A stretch of DNA of 64,000 nt from Streptococcus vestibularis (GTDB taxonomy: Bacteria > Bacillota > Bacilli > Lactobacillales > Streptococcaceae), in contig JAABLG010000011.1 of assembly GCA_010604095.1 (NCBI GenBank), forward strand, positions 1-64,000. The letters run 5' to 3'. Shown piece after piece: positions 54,375 to 64,000 of this stretch. Positions within the stretch are counted from its first letter, which is position 1; each line of letters begins with the position of its first letter. The position numbers and the translations under genes are program-made. The notes under the pieces were generated by a model. It saw only the letters and a program-made list of their open reading frames with translations, was not told the DNA's origin and searched no databases.

Positions 54375-57300
54375 TTATTCTTCTTTATTTGAAGCTTCTT
54401 CTTTAGCTTTTTCTAATTCAGCAGCTTCTTTGGCCTGTTGCACACGTGCTTTTTCAAGATCGTCAACGTGCATAACGTCGTCATCTTCACCTTCATCAAG
54501 ATCACGCAATTCAACTTCATGATCGTCTTCGTCAAGGACACGCATGTCAAGACCGAGTGATTGCAATTCTTTAACAAGTACTCGGAATGATTCTGGAACG
54601 CCTGGTTTTGGAATTGGTTTACCTTTAGTAATCGCTTCATAGGCTTTCAAACGTCCGTTAACATCATCAGACTTGTAAGTCAAGATTTCTTGAAGAATGT
54701 TTGAAGCACCGTAAGCTTCAAGGGCCCAAACCTCCATCTCACCGAAACGTTGTCCACCAAATTGTGCTTTACCACCAAGAGGTTGTTGAGTAACAAGTGA
54801 GTAAGGACCAACTGAACGAGCGTGAAGTTTATCATCAACCATGTGGTGAAGTTTAATCATATACATGACACCAACTGACACACGGTTATCAAACGGCTCA
54901 CCTGTACGGCCATCGTAAAGAATTGTCTTAGCATCGCTATCCATACCAGCTTCACGAACAGTATCCCAGAGGTCTTCTGAACTTGCTCCATCAAAGACTG
55001 GTGTTGCGATGTGAATACCCAAGTTACGAGCAGCCATACCAAGGTGAAGTTCCATAACTTGTCCGATATTCATACGTGATGGCACCCCAAGTGGATTCAA
55101 CATGATATCAACTGGTGTACCGTCTGGAAGGTAAGGCATGTCTTCAACCGGAACAATACGAGAAACAACCCCTTTGTTACCGTGACGACCGGCCATCTTA
55201 TCTCCGACCTTGATCTTACGCTTTTGAGCAATGTAAACACGAACAAGCATGTTAACACCTGATTGCAATTCATCACCGTTGGCACGTGTAAAGATTTTAA
55301 CATCACGAACGACACCATCACCACCGTGAGGAACACGAAGTGACGTATCACGTACTTCACGAGATTTGTCACCAAAGATAGCGTGGAGAAGACGTTCTTC
55401 AGCTGAAAGGTCTTTTTCACCCTTAGGTGTTACCTTACCAACAAGAATGTCACCTTCCTTAACCTCAGCACCGATACGAATAATACCCATTTCGTCAAGG
55501 TCTTTAAGGGCTTCTTCACCAACATTTGGCAATTCACGTGTGATTTCTTCAGGCCCAAGCTTTGTATCACGTGTTTCTGATTCGAATTCTTCCAAGTGAA
55601 CAGATGTATAAACATCATCTTTCACAAGACGTTCACTCATGATTACGGCATCCTCGAAGTTGTAACCTTCCCATGTCATGTATGCGACGATAGGGTTTTG
55701 ACCGAGGGCCATTTCGCCACCTTCCATAGATGGACCATCAGCGATGAAGTCACCTTTTTCGACAATATCACCAACCTTAACCAAAGTACGTTGGTTGTAA
55801 GCAGTACCTGAGTTTGAACGGCGGAATTTTTGAACAGTATAAACGTCAAGCGAACCATCTTCACGACGAACTTCAACCTTATCGGCATCAGAGTAAACAA
55901 CTTTACCGTCATGTTGAGCGATGACAGCAGCCCCTGAATCGTGGGCAGCTTGATATTCCATACCAGTACCAACAAATGGTGCTTTTGGATCAATCAATGG
56001 CACAGCTTGACGTTGCATGTTGGCACCCATGAGGGCACGGTTAGAGTCATCGTTTTCCAAGAATGGAATACATGCTGTCGCAACGGCAACTACCTGTTTA
56101 GGAGAAACATCTACGAAATCTACAAGGTGTGATGGGTACTCTTGGTTATTACCTTGGTGACGACCCATGACGATTTCTTCTGCAAATGTTCCATCTTCAT
56201 TCAGTTTAGAGTTGGCCTGAGCAACTGTGTACTCATCTTCTTCATCGGCAGTCAACCAAACCACTTCGTTGGTTACCTTACCAGTTGCACGGTCAACCTT
56301 ACGGTATGGTGTTTGAATGAAACCATACTTGTTAAGGTGTCCGTATGAAGACAAGTTATTGATCAAACCGATGTTAGGTCCTTCAGGTGTTTCGATTGGA
56401 CACATACGACCATAGTGTGTATAGTGCACGTCACGAACTTCGTATCCGGCACGGTCACGTGTCAAACCACCAGGTCCCAAGGCTGACAAACGACGTTTGT
56501 GTGACAACTCTGACAATGGGTTGTGTTGGTCCATGAACTGTGACAATTGAGAAGAACCAAAGAATTCTTTCACCGCTGCAGTTACAGGACGAATATTGAT
56601 AATTTGTTGCGGTGTCAGGACTTCGTTATCCTGAACTGACATACGTTCACGCACATTACGTTCCATACGAGCCAAGCCAATACGGAATTGGTTAGCAAGC
56701 AATTCACCAACGGCACGAATACGACGGTTACCAAGATGGTCGATATCGTCTACTTTACCGATACCTTCAGCAAGGTTAAGGAAGTAGCTCATTTCAGCCA
56801 AGATATCCGCTGTCGTCAAAGCACGAACCTTATCGTCTGGATTGGCATTACCAACAATTGTAACCACACGATCTGGATCATTTGGTGCAACAACCTTGAA
56901 TTTTTGAAGAACAACAGGTTCTGTAACCACCGCATAATCATTTGGTGTGTATACAAATTTGTTCAAATCACCATCCAAGTGTTCTGCGATTGAATCAATC
57001 ACATCACGTGTCATTTCAGTACCAGCTTCAACAAGGATTTCACCTGTTTCAGGATCTACCAAGTTTTCAGCAATTGTTTGTCCCAAAAGACGTGTCTTGA
57101 TGTTAAGTTTTTTGTTAACCTTGTAACGACCAACAGCAGCCAAGTCATAACGACGTGGATCAAAGAAACGAGCTACAAGCAAGCTACGTGAACTGTCGGC
57201 AGTTTTAGGTTCACCCGGACGAAGACGTTCATAAATTTCTTTAAGCGCTTCATCAGTACGTGAATCTGCTGGATTTTTGTGGATATCTTTTTCAACAGTG

Positions 57301-57956
57301 TTGCGAACCAACTCGCTATCACCAAAGATATCAACAATTTCGTCATCACCTGAGAATCCAAGCGCACGCACAAGCGTTGTGAATGGAATCTTACGTGTAC
57401 GGTCGATACGAGTATAGGCGATGTCTTTTGAATCTGTTTCAAGTTCAAGCCATGCCCCACGGTTAGGGATAACTGTTGAGCCATAACCCACTTTACCGTT
57501 TTTATCAACCTTATCGTTAAAGTAAACACCCGGTGAGCGCACCAACTGAGAAACGATAATACGTTCACCACCATTGATGATGAAAGTACCCATCTCAGTC
57601 ATAATAGGGAAATCTCCAAAGAAGACTTCCTGAGTTTTGATTTCACCAGTTTCTTTGTTAATAAGACGGAAAGTCACAAAGATTGGTGCTGAGTATGATG
57701 CATCGTGGATACGAGCTTCTTCAAGTGTATACTTAGGCTCTTTCAATTCGTAACCAACGAATTCCAATTCCATAGTGTCTGTGAAGTTTGAGATAGGAAG
57801 TACATCCTCAAAAACCTCTTTAAGACCAGTATCCAAGAAATCTTTAAATGAATCCGTTTGGATTTCAATCAAGTTTGGTAAATCAAGAACTTCTTTAATT
57901 CTTGAAAAACTACGACGGGTACGATGTTTCCCGTATTGAACGTCATGTCCTGCCAA
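54375..57956 (-). CDS. rpoB: RNA polymerase beta subunit
   Basis: This 1193-residue beta subunit includes the rifampicin-binding region ([31 protein letters not shown]) and the C-terminal [14 protein letters not shown] segment. The C terminus has an acidic/Lys-Glu-rich extension. It is transcribed from a strong promoter about 300 bases upstream, through a structured leader. There is no rplJL operon upstream. Confidence 0.99.
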   Translation of the reverse strand: MAGHDVQYGKHRTRRSFSRIKEVLDLPNLIEIQTDSFKDFLDTGLKEVFEDVLPISNFTDTMELEFVGYELKEPKYTLEEARIHDASYSAPIFVTFRLINKETGEIKTQEVFFGDFPIMTEMGTFIINGGERIIVSQLVRSPGVYFNDKVDKNGKVGYGSTVIPNRGAWLELETDSKDIAYTRIDRTRKIPFTTLVRALGFSGDDEIVDIFGDSELVRNTVEKDIHKNPADSRTDEALKEIYERLRPGEPKTADSSRSLLVARFFDPRRYDLAAVGRYKVNKKLNIKTRLLGQTIAENLVDPETGEILVEAGTEMTRDVIDSIAEHLDGDLNKFVYTPNDYAVVTEPVVLQKFKVVAPNDPDRVVTIVGNANPDDKVRALTTADILAEMSYFLNLAEGIGKVDDIDHLGNRRIRAVGELLANQFRIGLARMERNVRERMSVQDNEVLTPQQIINIRPVTAAVKEFFGSSQLSQFMDQHNPLSELSHKRRLSALGPGGLTRDRAGYEVRDVHYTHYGRMCPIETPEGPNIGLINNLSSYGHLNKYGFIQTPYRKVDRATGKVTNEVVWLTADEEDEYTVAQANSKLNEDGTFAEEIVMGRHQGNNQEYPSHLVDFVDVSPKQVVAVATACIPFLENDDSNRALMGANMQRQAVPLIDPKAPFVGTGMEYQAAHDSGAAVIAQHDGKVVYSDADKVEVRREDGSLDVYTVQKFRRSNSGTAYNQRTLVKVGDIVEKGDFIADGPSMEGGEMALGQNPIVAYMTWEGYNFEDAVIMSERLVKDDVYTSVHLEEFESETRDTKLGPEEITRELPNVGEEALKDLDEMGIIRIGAEVKEGDILVGKVTPKGEKDLSAEERLLHAIFGDKSREVRDTSLRVPHGGDGVVRDVKIFTRANGDELQSGVNMLVRVYIAQKRKIKVGDKMAGRHGNKGVVSRIVPVEDMPYLPDGTPVDIMLNPLGVPSRMNIGQVMELHLGMAARNLGIHIATPVFDGASSEDLWDTVREAGMDSDAKTILYDGRTGEPFDNRVSVGVMYMIKLHHMVDDKLHARSVGPYSLVTQQPLGGKAQFGGQRFGEMEVWALEAYGASNILQEILTYKSDDVNGRLKAYEAITKGKPIPKPGVPESFRVLVKELQSLGLDMRVLDEDDHEVELRDLDEGEDDDVMHVDDLEKARVQQAKEAAELEKAKEEASNKEE

Positions 57957-58255
57957 GTCTTCTACTCCTTTTCTACATTCGAGACCTGCTTTGCAAGTCG
58001 TGCACTTTAAATATTTGACATCTTTTTTAGTGCTTTATCCAATCAAATGCTAAATCTGACCACTCTAATAACAGATACTCAGAGGTAGCAATATGTGAAT
58101 TTTTAGAACCTTTAAATATGCATTACAATGCTTGAAAATCCTAAAAATAAGCACAAAAATAGCAGCTAAATCTGACCGAAAAAACGTTGATTTAACTGCT
58201 GTATCTCTTGATTGGACAATATTTCAACCAAGTAAGACGACAAATAGTTGCTTAT
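57957..58255 (-). promoter_or_regulatory. rpoB structured leader
   Basis: The 300-base untranslated leader contains a 12-bp stem (AGCAGUUAAAUC with GAUUUAGCUGCU, 58161-58172 and 58189-58200) with a 16-base loop. The 13-base sequence GGTCAGATTTAGC occurs once in that hairpin and again at 58049-58061, so the second copy could compete for pairing. Rfam has a Lacto-rpoB leader motif for this position in Lactobacillales; I cannot test the match. Confidence 0.5.
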
Positions 58256-58284
58256 ATTATACCTAATTTTTAGCTTTTTTGCAA
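58256..58284 (-). promoter_or_regulatory. rpoB promoter
   Basis: TTGCAA (58279-58284) and TATAAT (58256-58261), 17 bp apart on the minus strand, lie just after the end of the pbp1b gene. Confidence 0.7.
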
Positions 58285-58299
58285 GTTTTTGGGAGAATT

Positions 58300-60723
58300 T
58301 TAATGCCCTCCAAGAATACTAGACCAAGCCTTTTGATAGTCACTATCCGTTCCTCCGATAGCAAACTTGTAAGTGGTGTCGCCAGGCCCATTTTTGGCCC
58401 AGTAACTATCAACCATTTCACCACTTACGGCAACATTACGGCCATTGACCGACACTGTTGCTGGCTTAAGACCTGTTGATTTGAGCACACTGGCTTTTAT
58501 GGCACTTGAATCCATGTTAAACTTATCACCCGTCTTAAAAATACCTGGATTAGCATTGTAGATAGCTGACGTTAAACGAGCCATATATTGGGCATTGTAG
58601 GTGTAACCTGTTTTAGAATCGGTCGGCGTATTATTGTCATAACCAGCCCAACCACCAAGGGTAATCCCAGGAGTTGACACAATCAGCCAAGCATCCGCAA
58701 AGTTATCTGTCGTTCCTGTTTTACCCATCCAGTCGGCTGAAGCTGCTGAACCATTGATATTTTTCAATTCAGAATGGAACTGGGTCGTTGCCCCCTTAAC
58801 GACAACTTCTTTGAGGAGATTATCCATGATACTTGCCGTAGCCCTCGAGAAAACTTGCACCCCTTCGGATTTATGCTGATAAATAACTTCTCCTGTACGA
58901 TCAGTAATACTATCAACCATATAACCTTTTTCGTAGACACCACCATTTGAAAGCATCTGATAAGCATTGACCTGTTGGGCGACTGTCGTTTCAATCCCAC
59001 CACCAAGAGGTAGACTCTCAATATTATAGTTAGCAATATTGTAACCCATTTTGGTCATATATCCCTCAACATCAACATCATTACGCTGAAGCATTTGGTA
59101 GGTCCAAAAAGCAGGAATATTCCATGAGGTATTAAGAGCCTCCTGCAGATTCATCATAGCCGTACCCTTATTACCATCGTGAAGAATCGGTGCCCCACCT
59201 GTAAAATTGGCTGGATAATTGGAAAGAATACTGGAGCTTCCCATCAAACCTTGATCAATAGCAATACCATAAGCGATAATGGGCTTAATAGAAGAACCAG
59301 GGGAACGTGCCGTATCAAAGGCATGGTTATTTTGGTTATTTTCATAACTACGACCACCAACAAATCCTAGAATTGCTCCAGTCGCATTGTCCATCAGTAC
59401 ATTTCCGACTTCAACTCCACTGTTGCCACCTTGATCGAGTAGGCCACCATATTGACTAGCAGCATTTTGCATCGCATTATAGACGGCATTGTCAATTGTT
59501 GTCTTGACATGATAACCACCTGTTTGTAGCTCTCGAAGAGCCATCTCACGGTAGGTTTCCTTTGTCTTATCATTTTTTAACTCTTGACTTGATACCTTGT
59601 CACGCTTCACCAAATAATCATACATGACATCCTGAGCTTCAGACATGACTGAATAGTACAAATAGTCATGACTGACAGCATCTGGATTTTCTCCAGCCTT
59701 GAAATCTTTAGTAATATCATAATTCTTGTAACTATCGTATTGTGACTTATCTAGGTAGCCGCCTCGATAGAGATTGTAAAGGACATCTTTTTGACGCGCT
59801 AAGCCATAAGACAGGTCATTTGCGTTCTTGAGTTGACCATCTGCGGTATAAGGCGAATAGACAATGGGACTCTGTGGTAAGCCTGCAAGATAAGCCGCTT
59901 GAGGAACGGTTAAATCCGCAGCAGAAACCCCGAAAATTCCTTGGGCAGCTTCCTCAATACCAGCGATATTTTTTCCCCTATAGTTACGTCCAAAAGGAGA
60001 AACATTCAGGTAGTCGGTTAAAATTTCATTTTTTGAAGCACGACGCTCCAGTTGTAGGGCATAGATAATCTCTGCTGCCTTGCGCTTAAAGGTCGGGGCA
60101 TCTCCCGTGACCTGTTGCTTGATTAACTGCTGAGTCAGCGTTGAACCGCCACTTGAGGAACCTACACCTAAAACTGATGACACCAAAGCCCTAAAAACCG
60201 CCTTTGGTACAACACCCTTATGCTTCTTGAAATTTTCATCCTCAGTTGCGATGATGGCATTTTTGACGTTATTAGAAATCGCATCACTTTCAATGGGAGT
60301 TCTCAATAAGTCCGTGTCAATATCTGCAATCTTCTTAGAGTCAGAATAACTCATCGAAGATACCAGACTAACCTCACTAATCTGATTCAACAAGGTTTTA
60401 TCCTTAATAGACGGAACAGACTCAATTTGACTCCCCAAATAGCCCAAACCAATACCGGCACCAAACAAGGTAAGGACGATAATAACCACATAAAAGAAAT
60501 CAGACAAGAGTTTTAATGTTTTTAAGAAAACATCGCCCATATCTAGGAAAGTCATCCGGTCCTCAGACGACTTCTTCGCTTGCTTGTGATTTTTCTTAGA
60601 CTCAGTTACAAGCTTCCCCTCTCCTAAAGATTTCTCTCCTTTTTTAGACCTGAAACCGGCAAACTTTTTACGAATGGCTTGACCTGGCCGTCTAAAAAAA
60701 TTTATTATTTTTTCAAAATTCAT
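58300..60723 (-). CDS. pbp1b: Class A penicillin-binding protein 1B
   Basis: This is an 807-residue bifunctional peptidoglycan synthase. A cytoplasmic basic N terminus and one membrane helix (about 75-97) precede the GT51 glycosyltransferase domain (ATEDENFKKHKGV, GGSTLTQQLIKQ). The transpeptidase domain has the active Ser in ARSPGSSIKPI and the KTGTTDNFADAW motif. It is divergent from tyrS. Confidence 0.95.
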   Translation of the reverse strand: MNFEKIINFFRRPGQAIRKKFAGFRSKKGEKSLGEGKLVTESKKNHKQAKKSSEDRMTFLDMGDVFLKTLKLLSDFFYVVIIVLTLFGAGIGLGYLGSQIESVPSIKDKTLLNQISEVSLVSSMSYSDSKKIADIDTDLLRTPIESDAISNNVKNAIIATEDENFKKHKGVVPKAVFRALVSSVLGVGSSSGGSTLTQQLIKQQVTGDAPTFKRKAAEIIYALQLERRASKNEILTDYLNVSPFGRNYRGKNIAGIEEAAQGIFGVSAADLTVPQAAYLAGLPQSPIVYSPYTADGQLKNANDLSYGLARQKDVLYNLYRGGYLDKSQYDSYKNYDITKDFKAGENPDAVSHDYLYYSVMSEAQDVMYDYLVKRDKVSSQELKNDKTKETYREMALRELQTGGYHVKTTIDNAVYNAMQNAASQYGGLLDQGGNSGVEVGNVLMDNATGAILGFVGGRSYENNQNNHAFDTARSPGSSIKPIIAYGIAIDQGLMGSSSILSNYPANFTGGAPILHDGNKGTAMMNLQEALNTSWNIPAFWTYQMLQRNDVDVEGYMTKMGYNIANYNIESLPLGGGIETTVAQQVNAYQMLSNGGVYEKGYMVDSITDRTGEVIYQHKSEGVQVFSRATASIMDNLLKEVVVKGATTQFHSELKNINGSAASADWMGKTGTTDNFADAWLIVSTPGITLGGWAGYDNNTPTDSKTGYTYNAQYMARLTSAIYNANPGIFKTGDKFNMDSSAIKASVLKSTGLKPATVSVNGRNVAVSGEMVDSYWAKNGPGDTTYKFAIGGTDSDYQKAWSSILGGH

Positions 60724-60764
60724 AGAAATACCTCAAAGCCTATTATAACAAACTTTGACAAAGC

Positions 60765-60794
60765 TTGCATAGGGTTGCTTTCTTTTGGTATAAT
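60765..60794 (+). promoter_or_regulatory. tyrS promoter
   Basis: TTGCAT and TATAAT (60789-60794) are 18 bp apart, with a short leader to the ATG at 60825. No T-box leader is present, unlike many Gram-positive tyrS genes. Confidence 0.6.
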
Positions 60795-60824
60795 GGTGCA
60801 GAATATACTTTACTGGAGAATATC

Positions 60825-62081
60825 ATGACAATTTTTGAAGAACTAAAAGCACGTGGCTTGATTTTTCAAACCACAGACGAAGAAGCCCTTGTAAAAGCCT
60901 TTGAAGAGGGACCTGTGTCATACTACACTGGTTATGACCCAACAGCAGACAGTCTCCATCTTGGGCATCTTGTAGCCATCCTTACAAGCCGTCGCCTGCA
61001 ATTGGCTGGACACAAACCTTACGCCCTCGTTGGTGGCGCAACAGGTTTGATTGGTGACCCATCATTTAAAGATGCTGAACGTAGCCTCCAAACCAAAGAA
61101 ACGGTTGAAGGTTGGGTAGAAAAAATTCAGGGCCAACTTTCTCGCTTCCTTGACTTTGAAAATGGTGACAACAAAGCCGTTATGGTCAACAACTATGACT
61201 GGTTTGGTTCAGTCAGCTTCATCGATTTCTTGCGTGATGTGGGTAAATACTTCACGGTTAACTACATGATGAGTAAGGAATCTGTTAAGAAGCGTATCGA
61301 AACAGGTATCTCTTACACTGAGTTTGCCTACCAAATTATGCAGGGTTACGATTTCTATGAACTCAACAATAAATACGGTGTAACTCTTCAAATCGGGGGA
61401 TCTGACCAATGGGGTAACATGACAGCAGGTACTGAGCTCTTGCGTCGTAAAGCAGACAAATCTGGACATGTTATCACTGTGCCACTTATCACAGATTCAA
61501 CGGGTAAAAAATTCGGTAAATCTGAAGGTAACGCTGTCTGGCTTGATGCGACTAAGACTACACCTTACGAAATGTACCAATTCTGGCTCAACGTTATGGA
61601 TGATGATGCTGTTCGCTTCTTGAAGATTTTCACTTTCTTATCACTTGAAGAAATCGAAGAAATCGGTAAAGAATTTGATCAAGCTCGTCACCAACGCTTG
61701 GCACAAAAGATTTTGGCTCGTGAAGTTGTGACCTTGGTACACGGTAAAGAAGCCTACGAACAAGCTGTTCACATCACTGAACAACTCTTCGCTGGTAATC
61801 TTAAAGCCCTCTCAGCACGTGACCTCAAAGTTGCTCTCCACGGTGTGCCAACCTATGAAATTTCAGCAGACGAAAATCTTAACATCGTTGAACTTCTCGT
61901 CAATGCCAAGATTTCTCCATCTAAACGCCAAGCACGTGAAGATGTACAAAACGGTGCTATTTATATCAACGGCGAACGTATCCAAGACCTTGATTACACG
62001 CTTTCAGATAGCGATAAAATTGACAACGAAATCACCGTTATCCGTCGTGGTAAGAAGAAAAACTTTGTCTTGACTTACTAA
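60825..62081 (+). CDS. tyrS: Tyrosyl-tRNA synthetase
   Basis: This 418-residue class I synthetase has the HIGH-type motif HLGHLVAI, the KMSKS-type motif KFGKSEG, the tyrosine-binding GGSDQWGN segment and a C-terminal S4 RNA-binding domain. The start was placed at [11 protein letters not shown] after GGAGAA; the frame extends 20 codons upstream without a site. Confidence 0.98.
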   Translation: MTIFEELKARGLIFQTTDEEALVKAFEEGPVSYYTGYDPTADSLHLGHLVAILTSRRLQLAGHKPYALVGGATGLIGDPSFKDAERSLQTKETVEGWVEKIQGQLSRFLDFENGDNKAVMVNNYDWFGSVSFIDFLRDVGKYFTVNYMMSKESVKKRIETGISYTEFAYQIMQGYDFYELNNKYGVTLQIGGSDQWGNMTAGTELLRRKADKSGHVITVPLITDSTGKKFGKSEGNAVWLDATKTTPYEMYQFWLNVMDDDAVRFLKIFTFLSLEEIEEIGKEFDQARHQRLAQKILAREVVTLVHGKEAYEQAVHITEQLFAGNLKALSARDLKVALHGVPTYEISADENLNIVELLVNAKISPSKRQAREDVQNGAIYINGERIQDLDYTLSDSDKIDNEITVIRRGKKKNFVLTY

Positions 62082-62094
62082 TAAATACCAATTC

Positions 62095-62120
62095 TCACTC
62101 CTTAATGGAGTGATTTTTTT
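62095..62120 (+). terminator. Terminator after tyrS
   Basis: A 7-bp stem TCACTCC/GGAGTGA with a T-run on the plus strand. Confidence 0.8.
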
Positions 62121-62207
62121 ACCTTGGACATACAACTACAGGTGCACAATAAAAATAGTGGCTGCCTGCTCATCAACTCTCAATACTTACTACTTTCTTC
62201 AAGACAC

Positions 62208-62236
62208 AAAAAAACCAGCACTAGGCTGGTTTTTTT
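62208..62236 (-). terminator. Terminator after ilvC
   Basis: An AAAAAAACCAGC/GGCTGGTTTTTTT stem with a short loop, symmetrical but placed to end the ilv operon. Confidence 0.85.
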
Positions 62237-62248
62237 GAGACTATCACA

Positions 62249-63301
<1,053 letters not shown>

Positions 63302-63345
63302 TTATTGCCTTTTTAAGGCTGGGTTAACAAATTTAAATTGGATTT

Positions 63346-63822
63346 TTAATCACGGGTAAATCCAGTTGCACCCGTACGAGCGATATTCTTAATACCATAA
63401 GGTCGAATAACTCGTAGAAGCGCCTCGCTCTTTTCAGCATTCCCAGTCATCTGGATAGTGATAGAGCTAGGTGCCACATCAACCACCGAAGCACGGAAAG
63501 GTTGAATAATTGCCAAGATTTCAGCACGTTTAGAGGTTGGTGCTGATACCTTAACTAAGATAACTTCACGTTCCAAATGTGGCTGATCTGTAATATCGCG
63601 AATGCGAATCACATCAATCTGACGATTGAGTTGTTTGATGATTTGTTCCACCTCATTGTGAGAATTTACATCAATAATAATCGTAATACGTGAAACATTA
63701 GGATCCTCTGAAGCACCAACCGAAATACTTTCAATGTTGACTTGACGTCTTGAAAGGACACCTGTGAAGCGGTTAAGGACACCGGAACGGTTTTGAAGTT
63801 TAGCAGTTAACATTCTACGCAT
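63346..63822 (-). CDS. ilvN: Acetolactate synthase regulatory subunit
   Basis: This 158-residue small subunit confers valine feedback control on IlvB. It has an N-terminal ACT domain (RRMLTAKLQNRSGVLNRFTGVLSRR) and a C-terminal second domain. The ATG overlaps the final codons of ilvB in another frame, giving translational coupling; a second ATG three codons on is also possible. Confidence 0.96.
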   Translation of the reverse strand: MRRMLTAKLQNRSGVLNRFTGVLSRRQVNIESISVGASEDPNVSRITIIIDVNSHNEVEQIIKQLNRQIDVIRIRDITDQPHLEREVILVKVSAPTSKRAEILAIIQPFRASVVDVAPSSITIQMTGNAEKSEALLRVIRPYGIKNIARTGATGFTRD

Positions 63823-64000
63823 TGAACTTCACCCCCAACATTTCGTTATTACTCTTACCAGCCGGAACGATTGGCAAAACATGCTCCTTACGAGAGATGT
63901 CTACCTCTATGAACATTGGCACATCTTCCTTGATAACTTCCAAATCCTGATCAATTGTTTCTGGATTATCAAACTTATAAGACTTAATCCCATAAGCTTG
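63815..64000 (-). CDS. ilvB: Acetolactate synthase catalytic subunit, C-terminal end only
   Basis: The last 61 residues of the ThDP-dependent large subunit are visible, ending EVDISRKEHVLPIVPAG and then MLGVKFNA. The 5' part lies beyond the window edge. It overlaps ilvN by 8 bases. Confidence 0.93.
   Translation of the reverse strand, partial: QAYGIKSYKFDNPETIDQDLEVIKEDVPMFIEVDISRKEHVLPIVPAGKSNNEMLGVKFNA

Overview
The window is chromosomal DNA of a low-GC Gram-positive coccus, most likely Streptococcus of the salivarius/thermophilus group. This rests on the protein sequences, a com-type pilus operon preceded by SigX (cin) boxes, a salivarius-type ComR box, and the rnpA-yidC-jag, rpoB-rpoC-DUF1033-comG and ilvB-ilvN-ilvC gene orders. 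I could not confirm the species. One clear frameshift and one clear nonsense mutation in otherwise intact surroundings fit S. thermophilus-like gene decay. No tRNA, rRNA, CRISPR array or insertion sequence was seen.

Layout. 0-8.5 kb: tgt, rpmH, a TetR/NAD(P)H-quinone-oxidoreductase pair, khpB(jag)-yidC-rnpA, then argH and argG with a structured spacer between them and an ARG-box-like argG promoter. 8.6-15.4 kb: a signalling island (below). 15.5-21.7 kb: gltX, an orphan oligopeptide-binding lipoprotein, rplK-rplA, carbonic anhydrase. 21.8-25 kb: AIM24-like protein, radA, a nonsense-mutated cysteine hydrolase, dut. 25-30.6 kb (plus strand): two paralogous FMN reductases, a formate/nitrite-type transporter, an ECF S component, gpsA, galU. 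30.6-35.6 kb: rhomboid protease, 5-FCL, dapL-dapD, a frameshifted HAD gene, rlmA and the small SRP RNA. 35.7-36.6 kb: a bacteriocin island. 36.7-44 kb: tadA preceded by two short RNA-like units, ssbB, ytpR/ytpP, pepA, proC and an Xre-CPBP membrane-protein cluster. 44-64 kb: ackA, ytxK-like methyltransferase, comGA-GG, DUF1033, rpoC, rpoB, pbp1b, tyrS, ilvC, ilvN and the end of ilvB.

Most unusual region (8.6-15.4 kb). One LytTR response regulator is encoded after four tandem AgrC/ComD-like membrane proteins whose catalytic parts look divided. One has the phospho-accepting His but no ATPase domain. Two have an ATPase domain but Lys or Ser in place of the His. One is degenerate in both. Upstream is a 16-codon aromatic-rich peptide gene with a good ribosome site and its own terminator. 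Downstream are two paralogous promoters with ComE/BlpR-type direct repeats (21-bp period, exactly 31 bp before the -10). Each drives a roughly 200-nt terminator-bounded transcript with no convincing ORF. I read this as a candidate peptide-sensing system with a split kinase and small-RNA outputs; that is inference.

Competence and predation. cin boxes precede ssbB and comGA and perhaps the dut-radA unit. A ComR-box/T-tract/-10 promoter precedes two small bacteriocin-like peptides and a two-TM putative immunity protein. This would link competence to bacteriocin production directly.
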